From assembly GCA_002428055.1 (NCBI GenBank), contig DIZY01000048.1, positions 540 to 14,744 of the forward strand: a stretch of DNA of 14,205 nt. The letters are read 5' to 3'. This document shows, in pieces, positions 1 through 7,376 of this stretch. The position numbers and the translations under genes are program-made. The notes below the pieces were generated by a model that was not told the DNA's origin, made no database searches, and worked only from the letters and a program-made list of their open reading frames with translations. Within the stretch, counting starts at the first letter, position 1; each line of letters begins with the position of its first letter. The DNA comes from Helicobacteraceae bacterium UBA6016. Its GTDB lineage: Bacteria; Campylobacterota; Campylobacteria; Campylobacterales; UBA6016.

Positions 1-2
1 TT

Positions 3-98
3 TATTTTTGCGGTGAAGTGATGGATTTGGACGGTCCTTGCGGCGGGTTCAATCTGCAATGGTCCTTTGCAAGCGGGTTTTTGGCAGGTTCGTCATAG
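3..98 (+). CDS. C-terminal end of BaiN/HI0933-family NAD(P)/FAD-dependent oxidoreductase (partial)
   Basis: Only the last 31 codons are present; the gene begins left of the window. Frame 3 reads YFCGEVMDLDGPCGGFNLQW, then a short SFASGFLAG segment and a TAG stop. This matches the C-terminal signature of the HI0933-like/BaiN flavoprotein family, in which a G-E-x-x-D-x-D-G-x-x-G-G-(F/Y)-N-x-Q-W segment closes the FAD-binding Rossmann fold and is followed by a short serine/glycine-rich helix. Members are soluble FAD proteins; many have no defined substrate. The stop lies 2 nt before the stop of the convergent HD-GYP gene, so the two transcripts must overlap or end without a classical terminator. 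Family recognition is firm because the signature is dense; the substrate is unknown. Confidence 0.85.
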   Translation, partial: YFCGEVMDLDGPCGGFNLQWSFASGFLAGSS

Positions 99-100
99 TC

Positions 101-1681
101 TTATGCATCCGAAAGGGCGTCCCTAACCTCCAAAAACTTATCTAGATTGGCAAAAAATAGTTCCGTCAGGTTTGGGTCAAACTGCTTTCCATTTTCACTT
201 TTGAATAGCTCAAGTATTCTATCCAGCTCCCACGCTTTTTTATAGCATCTGTCACTTCCAAGAGCGTCAAACACATCAGCTATTGCGGTAATGCGCCCGT
301 ATATGTGTATCTCTTCGCCTACTTTACCGTTTGGATACCCCTTGCCGTCCCATCTTTCATGGTGTTCGCCTGCTACGATTGCAGCCGCTTTTATAATCTT
401 TCGTTTGGAGTGGGATAGTATTTCATGCCCTATCGCCGCATGTGTCTTCATTATCTCAAACTCTTCGAATGTAAGTTTGCCTGGTTTGTTTAATATATCG
501 TCCGGAATCGCTATTTTGCCTATGTCGTGCATAGGGGAGGCCATTTCGATAAGATTTGCCTCTTCATCACCCATTCCTGCTAGCCGTGCCAGTATAGATG
601 AGTATCTAGCGACTCTTTTGACATGGTTGCCGGTCTCTTTTGAGCGAAACTCTCCGGCTTCACCCATCGTCGCTATAATCTCTTTTTGCGTCTCTTCAAT
701 CTCTTGATATAGCTTGGCGAGCTCCAGCGTACCAACCATGTATCCGCCTATCATTTTCATTCGGCTCATATCGACAGATTTGAATTCACTTTTTTTTGCG
801 ATTTTGTTGACGCACTGGAACACGCCTATTTTTTTGCCGTCGGTGGTCTTTAGAAGTATCGCTATGATGCTTTTGGTTTTGTAGCCTGTTTTGGCGTCCA
901 TCTCTTTGTGAAATCTAGCGTCGCTATACGGGTCGTTTACGATTAGCGAGCGCTCCCCGGTAAATACGGCTCCGGCTATACCGTTGTCCGGCGAGATCTC
1001 GAGCCTACTTACTCCGTGCGCCACCCTGGTCCAGAGTATATTTCGCTCCTCATCGTAGAGCCATAGCGTCGCCCTATCCGCCTTTAGAATATCCTTGCCC
1101 ATATCCGCTAGCAGCATTAGCAACTTGTCCGTATCCGTCTCGTCGGCTATTCTTGCAGTGTAATCAAAAATGGTGTTGATGCGGTAGTTGAGATACATTA
1201 CATTTAGCATACTGGTGGCAAAGTTGACGGCAAAGTTGATTAGCCGCATATCCTCATCGTTGAAATCCTCGCTACCGCCAAATTTATTTAGTACTTGTAG
1301 CGCGCCCACTATTTCGTCGTTTGGGTTTTTGATTGGTACAACTATCGTATTTTTGAGCTCATATCCTGTTCTTTTTTCAACTTCGTCATAAAATCTAGGG
1401 TCGTTGTGTGCATCATTGCTCATCACCGGAAGCTCGTTCATTACGGCGTATCCAGCTATCCCTTTATCCATTGGAATAGTCTGTATGCCGATTCCATCCG
1501 CCGTACTACTCCATAGCGAAAAAGCTTTTTCGTCGCAAAACCAGATAGTAGCTCTCTCCGCTCCGGTAAGCGCTTTTGAAAAATCGCACAGTAGACCCTC
1601 TAGGGCAGAGTAGTCTCTCTCGTTTGCGATTAGCTCCGAGTAGTGCATTATGGTTTCGAGTTGGTTTTTTGTGGTATCCAT
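101..1681 (-). CDS. GAF-GAF-HD-GYP cyclic-di-GMP phosphodiesterase
   Basis: A 526-residue cytoplasmic protein with two tandem GAF domains (about 20-160 and 180-322), a helical linker rich in E/K (323-340) and an HD-GYP domain (about 340-515). The HD-GYP core is complete: HDIGK at 385-389, then IPDDILNKPGKLTFEE, and HHERWDGKGYP at 440-450. It should therefore bind the catalytic metals and hydrolyse cyclic di-GMP. GAF1 has LQVLNKFGG near 128-136 and GAF2 has FQCVNK near 288-293, like the NK motif of nucleotide-binding GAF domains; their ligand cannot be read from sequence. No membrane segment or REC domain is present, so input must be a small cytosolic molecule or redox signal. The ATG at 1681 overlaps the crcB stop (TAATG) and has AAGG 8 nt upstream, so it is probably translated by coupling. 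It is the last gene of the MFS-crcB operon. Substrate class is known for the family; the physiological output is not inferable. Confidence 0.93.
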   Translation of the reverse strand: MDTTKNQLETIMHYSELIANERDYSALEGLLCDFSKALTGAERATIWFCDEKAFSLWSSTADGIGIQTIPMDKGIAGYAVMNELPVMSNDAHNDPRFYDEVEKRTGYELKNTIVVPIKNPNDEIVGALQVLNKFGGSEDFNDEDMRLINFAVNFATSMLNVMYLNYRINTIFDYTARIADETDTDKLLMLLADMGKDILKADRATLWLYDEERNILWTRVAHGVSRLEISPDNGIAGAVFTGERSLIVNDPYSDARFHKEMDAKTGYKTKSIIAILLKTTDGKKIGVFQCVNKIAKKSEFKSVDMSRMKMIGGYMVGTLELAKLYQEIEETQKEIIATMGEAGEFRSKETGNHVKRVARYSSILARLAGMGDEEANLIEMASPMHDIGKIAIPDDILNKPGKLTFEEFEIMKTHAAIGHEILSHSKRKIIKAAAIVAGEHHERWDGKGYPNGKVGEEIHIYGRITAIADVFDALGSDRCYKKAWELDRILELFKSENGKQFDPNLTELFFANLDKFLEVRDALSDA

Positions 1682-2064
1682 TATATAAACCTTTTTGCGG
1701 CGTAAATGCCGAGCATGGCAAATGATAATCCTAATGTGTTGGTTAGCAATATATAGGTTGCCGCCTTACGAAACTCTCCAGCATGAAGCATTGCAATACT
1801 CTCATAGCTAAAGGCCGAAAAAGTCGTAAAGCCCCCTAAAAAACCGATAACCACTATAAGTCTTACTATCGGATCAAAATCAAACTTCTCAATATAGAGT
1901 ACCATAAAAAGCGTCACAAAAAAAGAGCCTATACAGTTGACGGCTAGCGTGCCGAAGTGTGTATAGTTTGTGCCAAAAAACTTTGCAGATAGCGTCACGA
2001 CGCCGTATCTAGCGATTGAGCCGACGCCGCCCCCGACGCCTATGGCGATTAGCTCTTTTAGCAC
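1681..2064 (-). CDS. crcB: Fluoride ion channel CrcB/FluC
   Basis: A 127-residue, four-helix membrane protein of normal family length. Family hallmarks are present: GGGVGSIARY near the N-terminus, GTLAVNCIGSFF (with the conserved asparagine of helix 2), and GFLGGFTTFSAFSYE, the FTTFS segment that lines the fluoride pore. The protein works as an antiparallel dimer that passively exports F- from the cytoplasm. The start is GTG at 2064, with GAGG 8 nt upstream lying in the last codons of the MFS gene; the gap to that gene's stop is 3 nt, so the two are surely co-transcribed. The stop overlaps the next ATG by 1 nt. I found no fluoride riboswitch upstream of the operon, so fluoride control is not evident. 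Confidence 0.96.
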   Translation of the reverse strand: MLKELIAIGVGGGVGSIARYGVVTLSAKFFGTNYTHFGTLAVNCIGSFFVTLFMVLYIEKFDFDPIVRLIVVIGFLGGFTTFSAFSYESIAMLHAGEFRKAATYILLTNTLGLSFAMLGIYAAKRFI

Positions 2065-2067
2065 TTT

Positions 2068-3297
2068 TTATACCTCAATATAATCTAGCTCTTTATGGAA
2101 TGTCTCTTCGAGCTTCCAAAGGGCTACAAAACCGATAATAAATACTATGCCGCCTACAATAGCCGCCGCAAATACGACGCCGCCGTAAGGCTTGAGCGCC
2201 AAAAATGCCAAAGACATAGGCACAACCATTCCACGCACGAAGTTTGGTACGGTGGAGGCTACGGTAGAGCGGATATTGGTTCCAAACTGCTCTGCCGCCA
2301 CGGTGATAAAGAGCGCCCAATAACCGCAAGCGACACCGATACCAAAGCATAGCGCATAAAATAGCTCCGCCGAGGCGTTAGAGATGCTAAGGTATATGAG
2401 AGAAAGCACAAGGGCAGCGCCCATAAAAACAAAGATAATCTTGCGTCTGCTCTGTGCCTTTTGGCTCATGAATCCACTGGCAAAGTCGCCCAAAGTAAGA
2501 CCGATGTAGCAAAGCATCACGGCGTGTCCGGCGTTGACACTACCTTGTATGCCGAGTTCTTTTGCAAATTCGGGAGAGAAAAGTATGAGGATACCGACGC
2601 AAAACCAGAGAGGCAACCCTATCATAATAGATTTTGCATATTTGAAGAATAGCTCTTTTTTTGTGAACAGGTCAAAAAATGCACCCCGTTTGACGGCAGA
2701 GTTTTTGAGCGTCTTAAACATCTCAGACTCCATTAGTCCGACCCTCATAAGAAGCAGGGCAAAGCCTAAGACGCCGCCTATGATATAAGCTGTTCTCCAA
2801 TCAAAGCTTTGGGCTATGAAGTTGGCGGCGATAGCGCCCGTCACGCCAACAGAGGCTATAATCATCGTGCCGTATCCACGGATGGCTTTTGGCAGTAGTT
2901 CGGAAACTAGCGTTACGCCAGCTCCAAGCTCTCCGGCTAGACCGATACCCGCTATGAATCTAAGAGCCATATAACTCTCTACATTTTGCACAAAGCCGTT
3001 TAGGAAGTTTGCCGTTGAATAAAGAATGATGGAGCCTAAAAGCACCGACATTCTGCCTTTTTTGTCGCCAAGCACCCCCCAGAGAATCCCGCCTATTAGC
3101 ATTCCTGCCATCTGCATATTTAGTATTTGAGCTCCGACTTCGGTTATTTCCGTGGGGCTTAGTCCTAGTTCTTTTAGGCTTGAGACTCTGACTATGCCGA
3201 AAAGTATCAAATCGTAAATATCGACGAAGTATCCGAGCGCCGCAACTATTACCGGCATTGAAAAAAGTAGTCTTAAATTGCTCTTGCTGTTTGTCAT
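2068..3297 (-). CDS. MFS transporter (metabolite:H+ symporter-like)
   Basis: A 12-helix major facilitator protein of 409 residues from the ATG at 3297 (423 from the TTG at 3339). The cytoplasmic loop between helices 2 and 3 carries the MFS signature GDKKGRM (about 77-83). The region after helix 4 has ELGAGVTLVSELLPKAIRG, like the second signature of the sugar/metabolite symporter branch. A charged YFVDIYD motif in helix 1 suggests proton coupling. I prefer the ATG at 3297: a possible -10 box (TAAAAT, 3330-3335, minus) lies 32 nt upstream, which would put the TTG before the transcript start, and the extra 14 residues (basic, with a cysteine) look unlike a transporter N-terminus. It is the first gene of an operon with crcB and the HD-GYP gene. 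The substrate cannot be assigned; adjacency to crcB does not make it a fluoride exporter. Confidence 0.88.
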   Translation of the reverse strand: MTNSKSNLRLLFSMPVIVAALGYFVDIYDLILFGIVRVSSLKELGLSPTEITEVGAQILNMQMAGMLIGGILWGVLGDKKGRMSVLLGSIILYSTANFLNGFVQNVESYMALRFIAGIGLAGELGAGVTLVSELLPKAIRGYGTMIIASVGVTGAIAANFIAQSFDWRTAYIIGGVLGFALLLMRVGLMESEMFKTLKNSAVKRGAFFDLFTKKELFFKYAKSIMIGLPLWFCVGILILFSPEFAKELGIQGSVNAGHAVMLCYIGLTLGDFASGFMSQKAQSRRKIIFVFMGAALVLSLIYLSISNASAELFYALCFGIGVACGYWALFITVAAEQFGTNIRSTVASTVPNFVRGMVVPMSLAFLALKPYGGVVFAAAIVGGIVFIIGFVALWKLEETFHKELDYIEV

Positions 3298-3329
3298 TAG
3301 CTTATGGTTCCGTATGAAAGATTTGTTAC

Positions 3330-3385
3330 ATTTTAGCAAAAACTTGGCTCAACATTTGCTTTTATTTTACAAAAGCGGCTAAAAT
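3330..3385. promoter_or_regulatory. Putative divergent promoters between the MFS operon and the exported-protein gene
   Basis: The 136-nt divergent gap holds two TAAAAT hexamers facing outward. The minus-strand copy is at 3330-3335, about 32 nt before the MFS ATG. The plus-strand copy is at 3380-3385, preceded by TTGCTT (3356-3361) at 18-bp spacing and lying 48 nt before the ATG at 3434. The minus-strand copy has no convincing -35 box, which is common in this phylum. Assignment rests on sequence resemblance alone in AT-rich DNA. Confidence 0.35.
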
Positions 3386-3433
3386 AAACCCCGTCTTTTC
3401 CGATTTACACCAAATTTTGAATAAGGTGACTTA

Positions 3434-3913
3434 ATGTTTAAAAAAACTTTGCTAACCGCTGTCTGCCTGACTTCGTTTTGTTTTGCCGATAATTTTTTGA
3501 TAGGCAACTCTCAGGGCGGTATATCGTCAAATAGCGATACGCATGAGAGTGCAGAGCATGCTCAAGTTCAGCAACAAGAGAGGTTACCTCAGCGAATAGT
3601 TATAGAGGATGTCAATCCGTCTAGCGAACTAGGGCAGTTAATAGGAGTTATGCTCAAAAACGAGCAAAAAAGATTGGTCGTGGCGTCTGCTCCGAAGCCA
3701 AAACCGAAAATAGTAGTAAAAAAGAAGAAACCTGTTAAAAAAACAGTAAAAAAGAAAGTAACTTCAAAAAAGTCGGTAGCGCACAGCAAGACCAAAATAG
3801 AAGTTAAAAGTGAAGAAGCCTCAAAAGTAGGGGAACACGAAAAAAAAGATGCCGAACACAACGAAAACAACTCGAGCTTGAAAAAAATTTCAAGCTCTAA
3901 TGTCTGCGACTGA
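3434..3913 (+). CDS. Exported lysine-rich hypothetical protein
   Basis: A 159-residue protein I do not recognise. Residues 1-18 are a clear Sec signal peptide: basic MFKK, a hydrophobic core, and a cleavage site after CFA before D19. Neither cysteine of the core sits in a lipobox, so it should be soluble in the periplasm. The mature part has a polar Ser/His/Gln-rich stretch (24-50), a short segment (51-85) that could fold (IVIEDVNPSSELGQLIGVML), a very basic low-complexity region (about 88-125, repeated K-K-x-V-K) and an acidic/polar tail (125-159). The KPKPK pattern recalls periplasm-spanning linkers of TonB-like proteins, but there is no membrane anchor and no TonB C-terminal domain. The ATG has AAGG at 3423-3426. 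It stands alone, divergent from the MFS operon and convergent with ccsBA. Function unknown; a cell-wall or anionic-polymer binding role is speculation. Confidence 0.75.
   Translation: MFKKTLLTAVCLTSFCFADNFLIGNSQGGISSNSDTHESAEHAQVQQQERLPQRIVIEDVNPSSELGQLIGVMLKNEQKRLVVASAPKPKPKIVVKKKKPVKKTVKKKVTSKKSVAHSKTKIEVKSEEASKVGEHEKKDAEHNENNSSLKKISSSNVCD
3874..3897. terminator. Perfect 10-bp stem-loop at the convergent ends of two genes
   Basis: GAGCTTGAAA (3874-3883) and TTTCAAGCTC (3888-3897) are exact inverted repeats around an AAAA loop. The hairpin lies in the last codons of the exported-protein gene, just before the stop codons of that gene (3913) and ccsBA (3919, minus), which are 5 nt apart. No clean U-tract follows on either strand. 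It is therefore either a weak bidirectional terminator or a 3'-end stabilising structure rather than a textbook intrinsic terminator. Confidence 0.45.
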
Positions 3914-3918
3914 TTTAC

Positions 3919-6900
3919 TTATTTCAGTAACTTCAAATCTCTATTTCTATACGCCGTTACACTGACGAGTATCATTACGGCAACCGATATATATACGAAA
4001 CTAGGTACTGGCACAGGATCGCCTTGCGCATACGAGTGTAGCCCCGATAGATAGAAATTGACTCCAAAATATGTCATTACGATTGACGAAAACGCAAATA
4101 GCGACAGTACGGATAGTCCGTATATGGAGCCTAGCTTTGGAATATATTTTGAGTGAATTACGACTACATAGATTAGTATCGATACAAGTGCCCAAGTCTC
4201 TTTCGGATCCCAACCCCAATATCTACCCCAGCTCTCATTTGCCCATACACCGCCGAGAAAGTTCCCGATAGTTAGCATGAACAGACCGACGATTAGCGTC
4301 ATTTCATTGATGACGGCTAACTCTCTTATTTTTTTGTCTATCAGCGGCTTTGACTCGCTTCTTAGGCTAAAGAGTATGAGGCTCACAAAGCCTATCAGCG
4401 CCCCAAGTCCCAAAAAGCCGTAGCTTGCCGTAATCATCGATACATGGATTGTAAGCCAGTATGATTTTAGCACAGGAACGATGTTGGTGATTTGTGGGTC
4501 CATCCAGCTAAGATGCGCAACGAAAAGTACGACACCAGCAAGGATTGCCGTAAGTCCAAGAGTGATTGATGATTTTTTGGTAAACAGTAGTCCTGCAAGT
4601 ACCGTAGCCCATGCTATATATGTCATCGACTCATATCCGTCAGACCACGGTGCATGCCCGGATATGTACCATCTTGCTCCGAGGTTTAGTGTATGTACGA
4701 CAAACGATATTCCAAGAATTGACAAAGAGAGCTTTCGAACTATCTGGACAGCTTTTGAATCGCTCGAAAGAGTCGCAAATTCGGCAATGAGCAGCGCCGT
4801 TCCTATCAGCAGATAGACCAAAATAAGGTTTTTGAAGACATTTAGCTTGTTGTAGGCAAGCTCTATATCTATTTTTGTTTGGCTCGGCATTACGCTTGCG
4901 CCGTATTTTTCCTGCATCGCTTTTATTTTTGCTATATCCGCTATCGCCACCGCTGCTTTGCTCGGGTCTTTTGCGGCTAACGAGGCGTTATTAAAAAGTG
5001 AACTTAGGCTATCTCTAACGGCGTTTGAGTTGTTGGCGTCAAATCCCATGACGGCAGAGGCAGGGTCTAGCCATATATTGTTTTTGTCGTCCGGCTTTGG
5101 AAATATACGAAGCAGTTTGCCGCCGTAGACCATATAGCAGATATTCAGCCTCTCATCGAGTTTTAGTATCTCTTTATCCAGTGTGCCTCTATCCGAAGGT
5201 TTTTTGCGGTTTGCATCGTCTACATACATACTGAGTTTATATCCGCCCTGCGCCCCGGTCGTATCGAAGAAGTCTATAAAAGCGGCTTTTTTATCGTTTT
5301 CGGAGAGTCCTAGTAGTTTTTTTATCTCCGGGTGTCCGACTTTTATCATTTTGATTAGTTGCCAGCTTTTTGGTTCCAGTAGCATTGCAAACATTACCTC
5401 ATCTGCGTTCATGCCGTCAAATTCATTTGTGCCAGATACTTTGTCTAGCACCTCTGTTGAGAGTGTGTTGATAGGCTTTATTCTGCCTTGCGCATCTTGG
5501 ACTAGTAGTTTTCCGAACTCTTGCGCTATTTGCGGATTTACCGATTTTGCGGTCGTCAGTATATTTGCCGCCATCTTCTCCTCTGCCTGCAAGTTTTGTG
5601 CAAAAAACGCAAACAAGACTACAAATATAAGAGCTGACGCTTTTTGGATTTCCAGTACTCTATTTAGTTTTCTAAATCTAGAGTTTTTATCCACAAGAAG
5701 CCATCCCATGCCGAGAGCCATAAGTATATAGCCGATATATGTAGGAATTTTGCCAGGGTCTTTTGAGACGGATAAAATTGTGCCTTTTTCATCCATATCG
5801 TAAGAGGATTGGAAAAATCTAAAGCCGTTTGCATCTAATGTGTGGTTCATATAAATCCTATAATCAAAGCTTTTGTTATCTTGCATAACCGTTACATTGC
5901 TCTCATACGATGAGGGACTCATAGAGCCTGGATAACGGGATAGTACGAAGTCATTTAGTTTGATAGATATTGGAAGTGTTAGTAGTTTTGAGCCGTAAGA
6001 GACCGATATGTTTGTATCGCCAAATGTTGCGCTAACCGCTTCCCCTAGGGCTTGCGCCTGACCCATTGCTGTAAGCGTCTTTGTCTCTTTGCCATCGCTT
6101 ATGTCGAATATTAGAGCTGTATCTAGATTTTGACCCTTCATTTTTGACGGAGAAGGCATTAGCTTGACACCGCCCGATACGGTGCTGTATCTAGGTACAA
6201 AACTGATACCCGAGATATTAAAAAGCCTACCTTTTTCAAGTTCGTTTATTTCGTTTTTGGCGTACTTGCCGCTTTGTTTATCGGCCATTGTCATAAATTC
6301 TATATCTTTGTTGGAGATAAAATAGATTTTGGACTCTTTGGCAAAAAACTTCACATACGGCTCATCCGTTGTTATCGGTTGAGCGTCGGCGCCCATCTCA
6401 AATCTGATTCCGTCCGCACTGACCGGATTGCTCGCCTCCAGTAGTTTTTGCGACGGGGCGGAGCCCTCTGCCGCTATGACTAGCGAAATCATCGGCTTGC
6501 CGCCTTTTACTTCCTCTATTTGCTTTATCGCATCGGGAATGACCTCTTTGAGGCTAAGCTTGTATGTTTTGCCATTATTTGTTATTTCGGCGGCAAAATC
6601 TTGTTTTGTACTTTTTGCGAAAAGCACTTTTTTCTCAACTGTCGCATTTGACTCTTTCGAGGATGCGCTAACTGTTACAAAACTCTCCGTTGAGAGCATC
6701 TGGTTTGCCGTCTCAGCCTCTCTAATATGCATTACGCCTTCATATCCGAAGTATCTTGTAAGCCCGGCGCCGATAAGTATGACGATAAAAGAAAAGTGCA
6801 TCAAGAAACTGCCCATCTTCTCTTTCGTATAAAGCTTTTGCTTGATAATGTTCGCACTAAGACCGATAGCCAAAAGCACCATAATGGCCTCAAACCATCT

Positions 6901-7041
6901 GCTGTTATATACAAGAGCTTTCGCAGTCTGCGTGCCGTAGTCATTTTCTATGAATGTAGCGACGCCTGCCGAACCGGCAAAAATAAGCAACAACACGGCA
7001 TTAAATGCCATCGATGATATAAAATTGAAAAACTTAGACAT
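3919..7041 (-). CDS. ccsBA: Fused cytochrome c synthase CcsBA (System II, ResB-ResC fusion)
   Basis: A 1040-residue inner-membrane protein that exports haem and attaches it covalently to CXXCH motifs of apocytochromes c in the periplasm. The CcsB/ResB half (about 1-455) has three N-terminal helices, GTQTAKALVYNSRWFE, a large periplasmic domain and a fourth helix near 432-452. A further hydrophobic, signal-like segment (467-485) marks the junction. The CcsA/ResC half (about 735-1040) has the tryptophan-rich haem-handling WWD motif at 933-950 (WANESWGRYWGWDPKETW). The four key histidines can be assigned by context: transmembrane H82 (LMHFSFI) and H963 (VIHSKYIP), and periplasmic H866 (LTIHVSM) and H1002 (GLHSYAQG), the last two flanking the WWD loop. 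All are present, so the enzyme should be active. The ATG at 7041 has AGGA 6 nt upstream. It is monocistronic here. Campylobacterota often carry several paralogues, some specialised (NrfI for CX2CK haem sites); the sequence does not show which this is. Confidence 0.96.
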   Translation of the reverse strand: MSKFFNFISSMAFNAVLLLIFAGSAGVATFIENDYGTQTAKALVYNSRWFEAIMVLLAIGLSANIIKQKLYTKEKMGSFLMHFSFIVILIGAGLTRYFGYEGVMHIREAETANQMLSTESFVTVSASSKESNATVEKKVLFAKSTKQDFAAEITNNGKTYKLSLKEVIPDAIKQIEEVKGGKPMISLVIAAEGSAPSQKLLEASNPVSADGIRFEMGADAQPITTDEPYVKFFAKESKIYFISNKDIEFMTMADKQSGKYAKNEINELEKGRLFNISGISFVPRYSTVSGGVKLMPSPSKMKGQNLDTALIFDISDGKETKTLTAMGQAQALGEAVSATFGDTNISVSYGSKLLTLPISIKLNDFVLSRYPGSMSPSSYESNVTVMQDNKSFDYRIYMNHTLDANGFRFFQSSYDMDEKGTILSVSKDPGKIPTYIGYILMALGMGWLLVDKNSRFRKLNRVLEIQKASALIFVVLFAFFAQNLQAEEKMAANILTTAKSVNPQIAQEFGKLLVQDAQGRIKPINTLSTEVLDKVSGTNEFDGMNADEVMFAMLLEPKSWQLIKMIKVGHPEIKKLLGLSENDKKAAFIDFFDTTGAQGGYKLSMYVDDANRKKPSDRGTLDKEILKLDERLNICYMVYGGKLLRIFPKPDDKNNIWLDPASAVMGFDANNSNAVRDSLSSLFNNASLAAKDPSKAAVAIADIAKIKAMQEKYGASVMPSQTKIDIELAYNKLNVFKNLILVYLLIGTALLIAEFATLSSDSKAVQIVRKLSLSILGISFVVHTLNLGARWYISGHAPWSDGYESMTYIAWATVLAGLLFTKKSSITLGLTAILAGVVLFVAHLSWMDPQITNIVPVLKSYWLTIHVSMITASYGFLGLGALIGFVSLILFSLRSESKPLIDKKIRELAVINEMTLIVGLFMLTIGNFLGGVWANESWGRYWGWDPKETWALVSILIYVVVIHSKYIPKLGSIYGLSVLSLFAFSSIVMTYFGVNFYLSGLHSYAQGDPVPVPSFVYISVAVMILVSVTAYRNRDLKLLK

Positions 7042-7072
7042 TGATATTCCTGTGGTTTTTTATTTTTTTGAA

Positions 7073-7078
7073 ATTGTA
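7073..7078 (-). promoter_or_regulatory. Putative -10 box of ccsBA
   Basis: Read on the minus strand this is TACAAT, 31 nt before the ccsBA ATG, leaving a leader of about 25 nt that carries the AGGA ribosome site. No good -35 box is seen; a T-rich run lies immediately upstream, as is usual in this phylum. Confidence 0.35.
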
Positions 7079-7266
7079 CTAAAAAACTCTTATTTAGCGA
7101 AAATAGCTATTTCAAAAAACTAGTATCACTCCCCAGATACTTCTCTGTGTTGGGCCTAAGCCCTTTTAGATGCCTATCATGGTTATATTCCAGTTGCTTC
7201 GACAATTTTTACATGATGAACTCTCAGATTGTCAAGAGTGAGAGATAGGTAAAAAATTAACCGAAA

Positions 7267-7299
7267 TTGATTGTTAATAGCCAAATTGTAATATATTGT
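7267..7299 (+). promoter_or_regulatory. Putative promoter of the PocR sensor kinase remnant
   Basis: TTGATT (7267-7272) is followed after 16 bp by TAATAT (7289-7294), which is itself preceded directly by TG. An overlapping alternative is TTGTTA (7271-7276) and TATTGT (7294-7299) at 17 bp. Either would start transcription near 7302-7306, before the G-rich AAGGGGG at 7331-7337. Prediction from resemblance only. Confidence 0.35.
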
Positions 7300-7376
7300 A
7301 TCTGTCAAATATAAATATTTGAAAGTGCAGAAGGGGGTATAAGCCACTTGTAGATGAGACAAAAAACGACGAGCTT

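Larger units (their letters stand above)
7042..7376. other. Intergenic region with palindromes and putative outward promoters
   Basis: This 335-nt AT-rich stretch has no convincing ORF. It contains a 12-bp perfect palindrome AAATAGCTATTT (7101-7112), a hairpin AGTATC/GATACT (7122-7127 and 7136-7141) with a C-rich loop, and GGGC-CTAA-GCCC followed by TTTT (7152-7167). Two interleaved inverted repeats also occur: GACAAT/ATTGTC (7201-7206, 7228-7233) and CTCTCA/TGAGAG (7221-7226, 7239-7244). The arms are short, and some will be chance in AT-rich DNA. A small RNA or regulatory leader is possible but unproven. Confidence 0.35.

Noticed and set aside
3298..3339. TTG start for the MFS transporter 14 codons upstream
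   Set aside because: No ribosome site, it would precede the likely transcription start, and the extra residues look unlike a transporter N-terminus; the ATG at 3297 is preferred.
3298..3433. Possible fluoride riboswitch upstream of the operon that contains crcB
   Set aside because: I looked for the conserved crcB-motif segments on the minus strand before the MFS gene and saw none; the leader is only about 25-40 nt if the TAAAAT box is real.
4481..5731. Long plus-strand open frames inside ccsBA (about 110 and 180 codons)
   Set aside because: Shadows of the real gene's codon bias: no ribosome site, no recognisable domain, and full overlap with a strongly conserved protein.
7152..7167. GGGC-CTAA-GCCC followed by TTTT as an intrinsic terminator on the plus strand
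   Set aside because: The stem is only 4 bp, the U-tract is short, and no plus-strand gene ends upstream of it.
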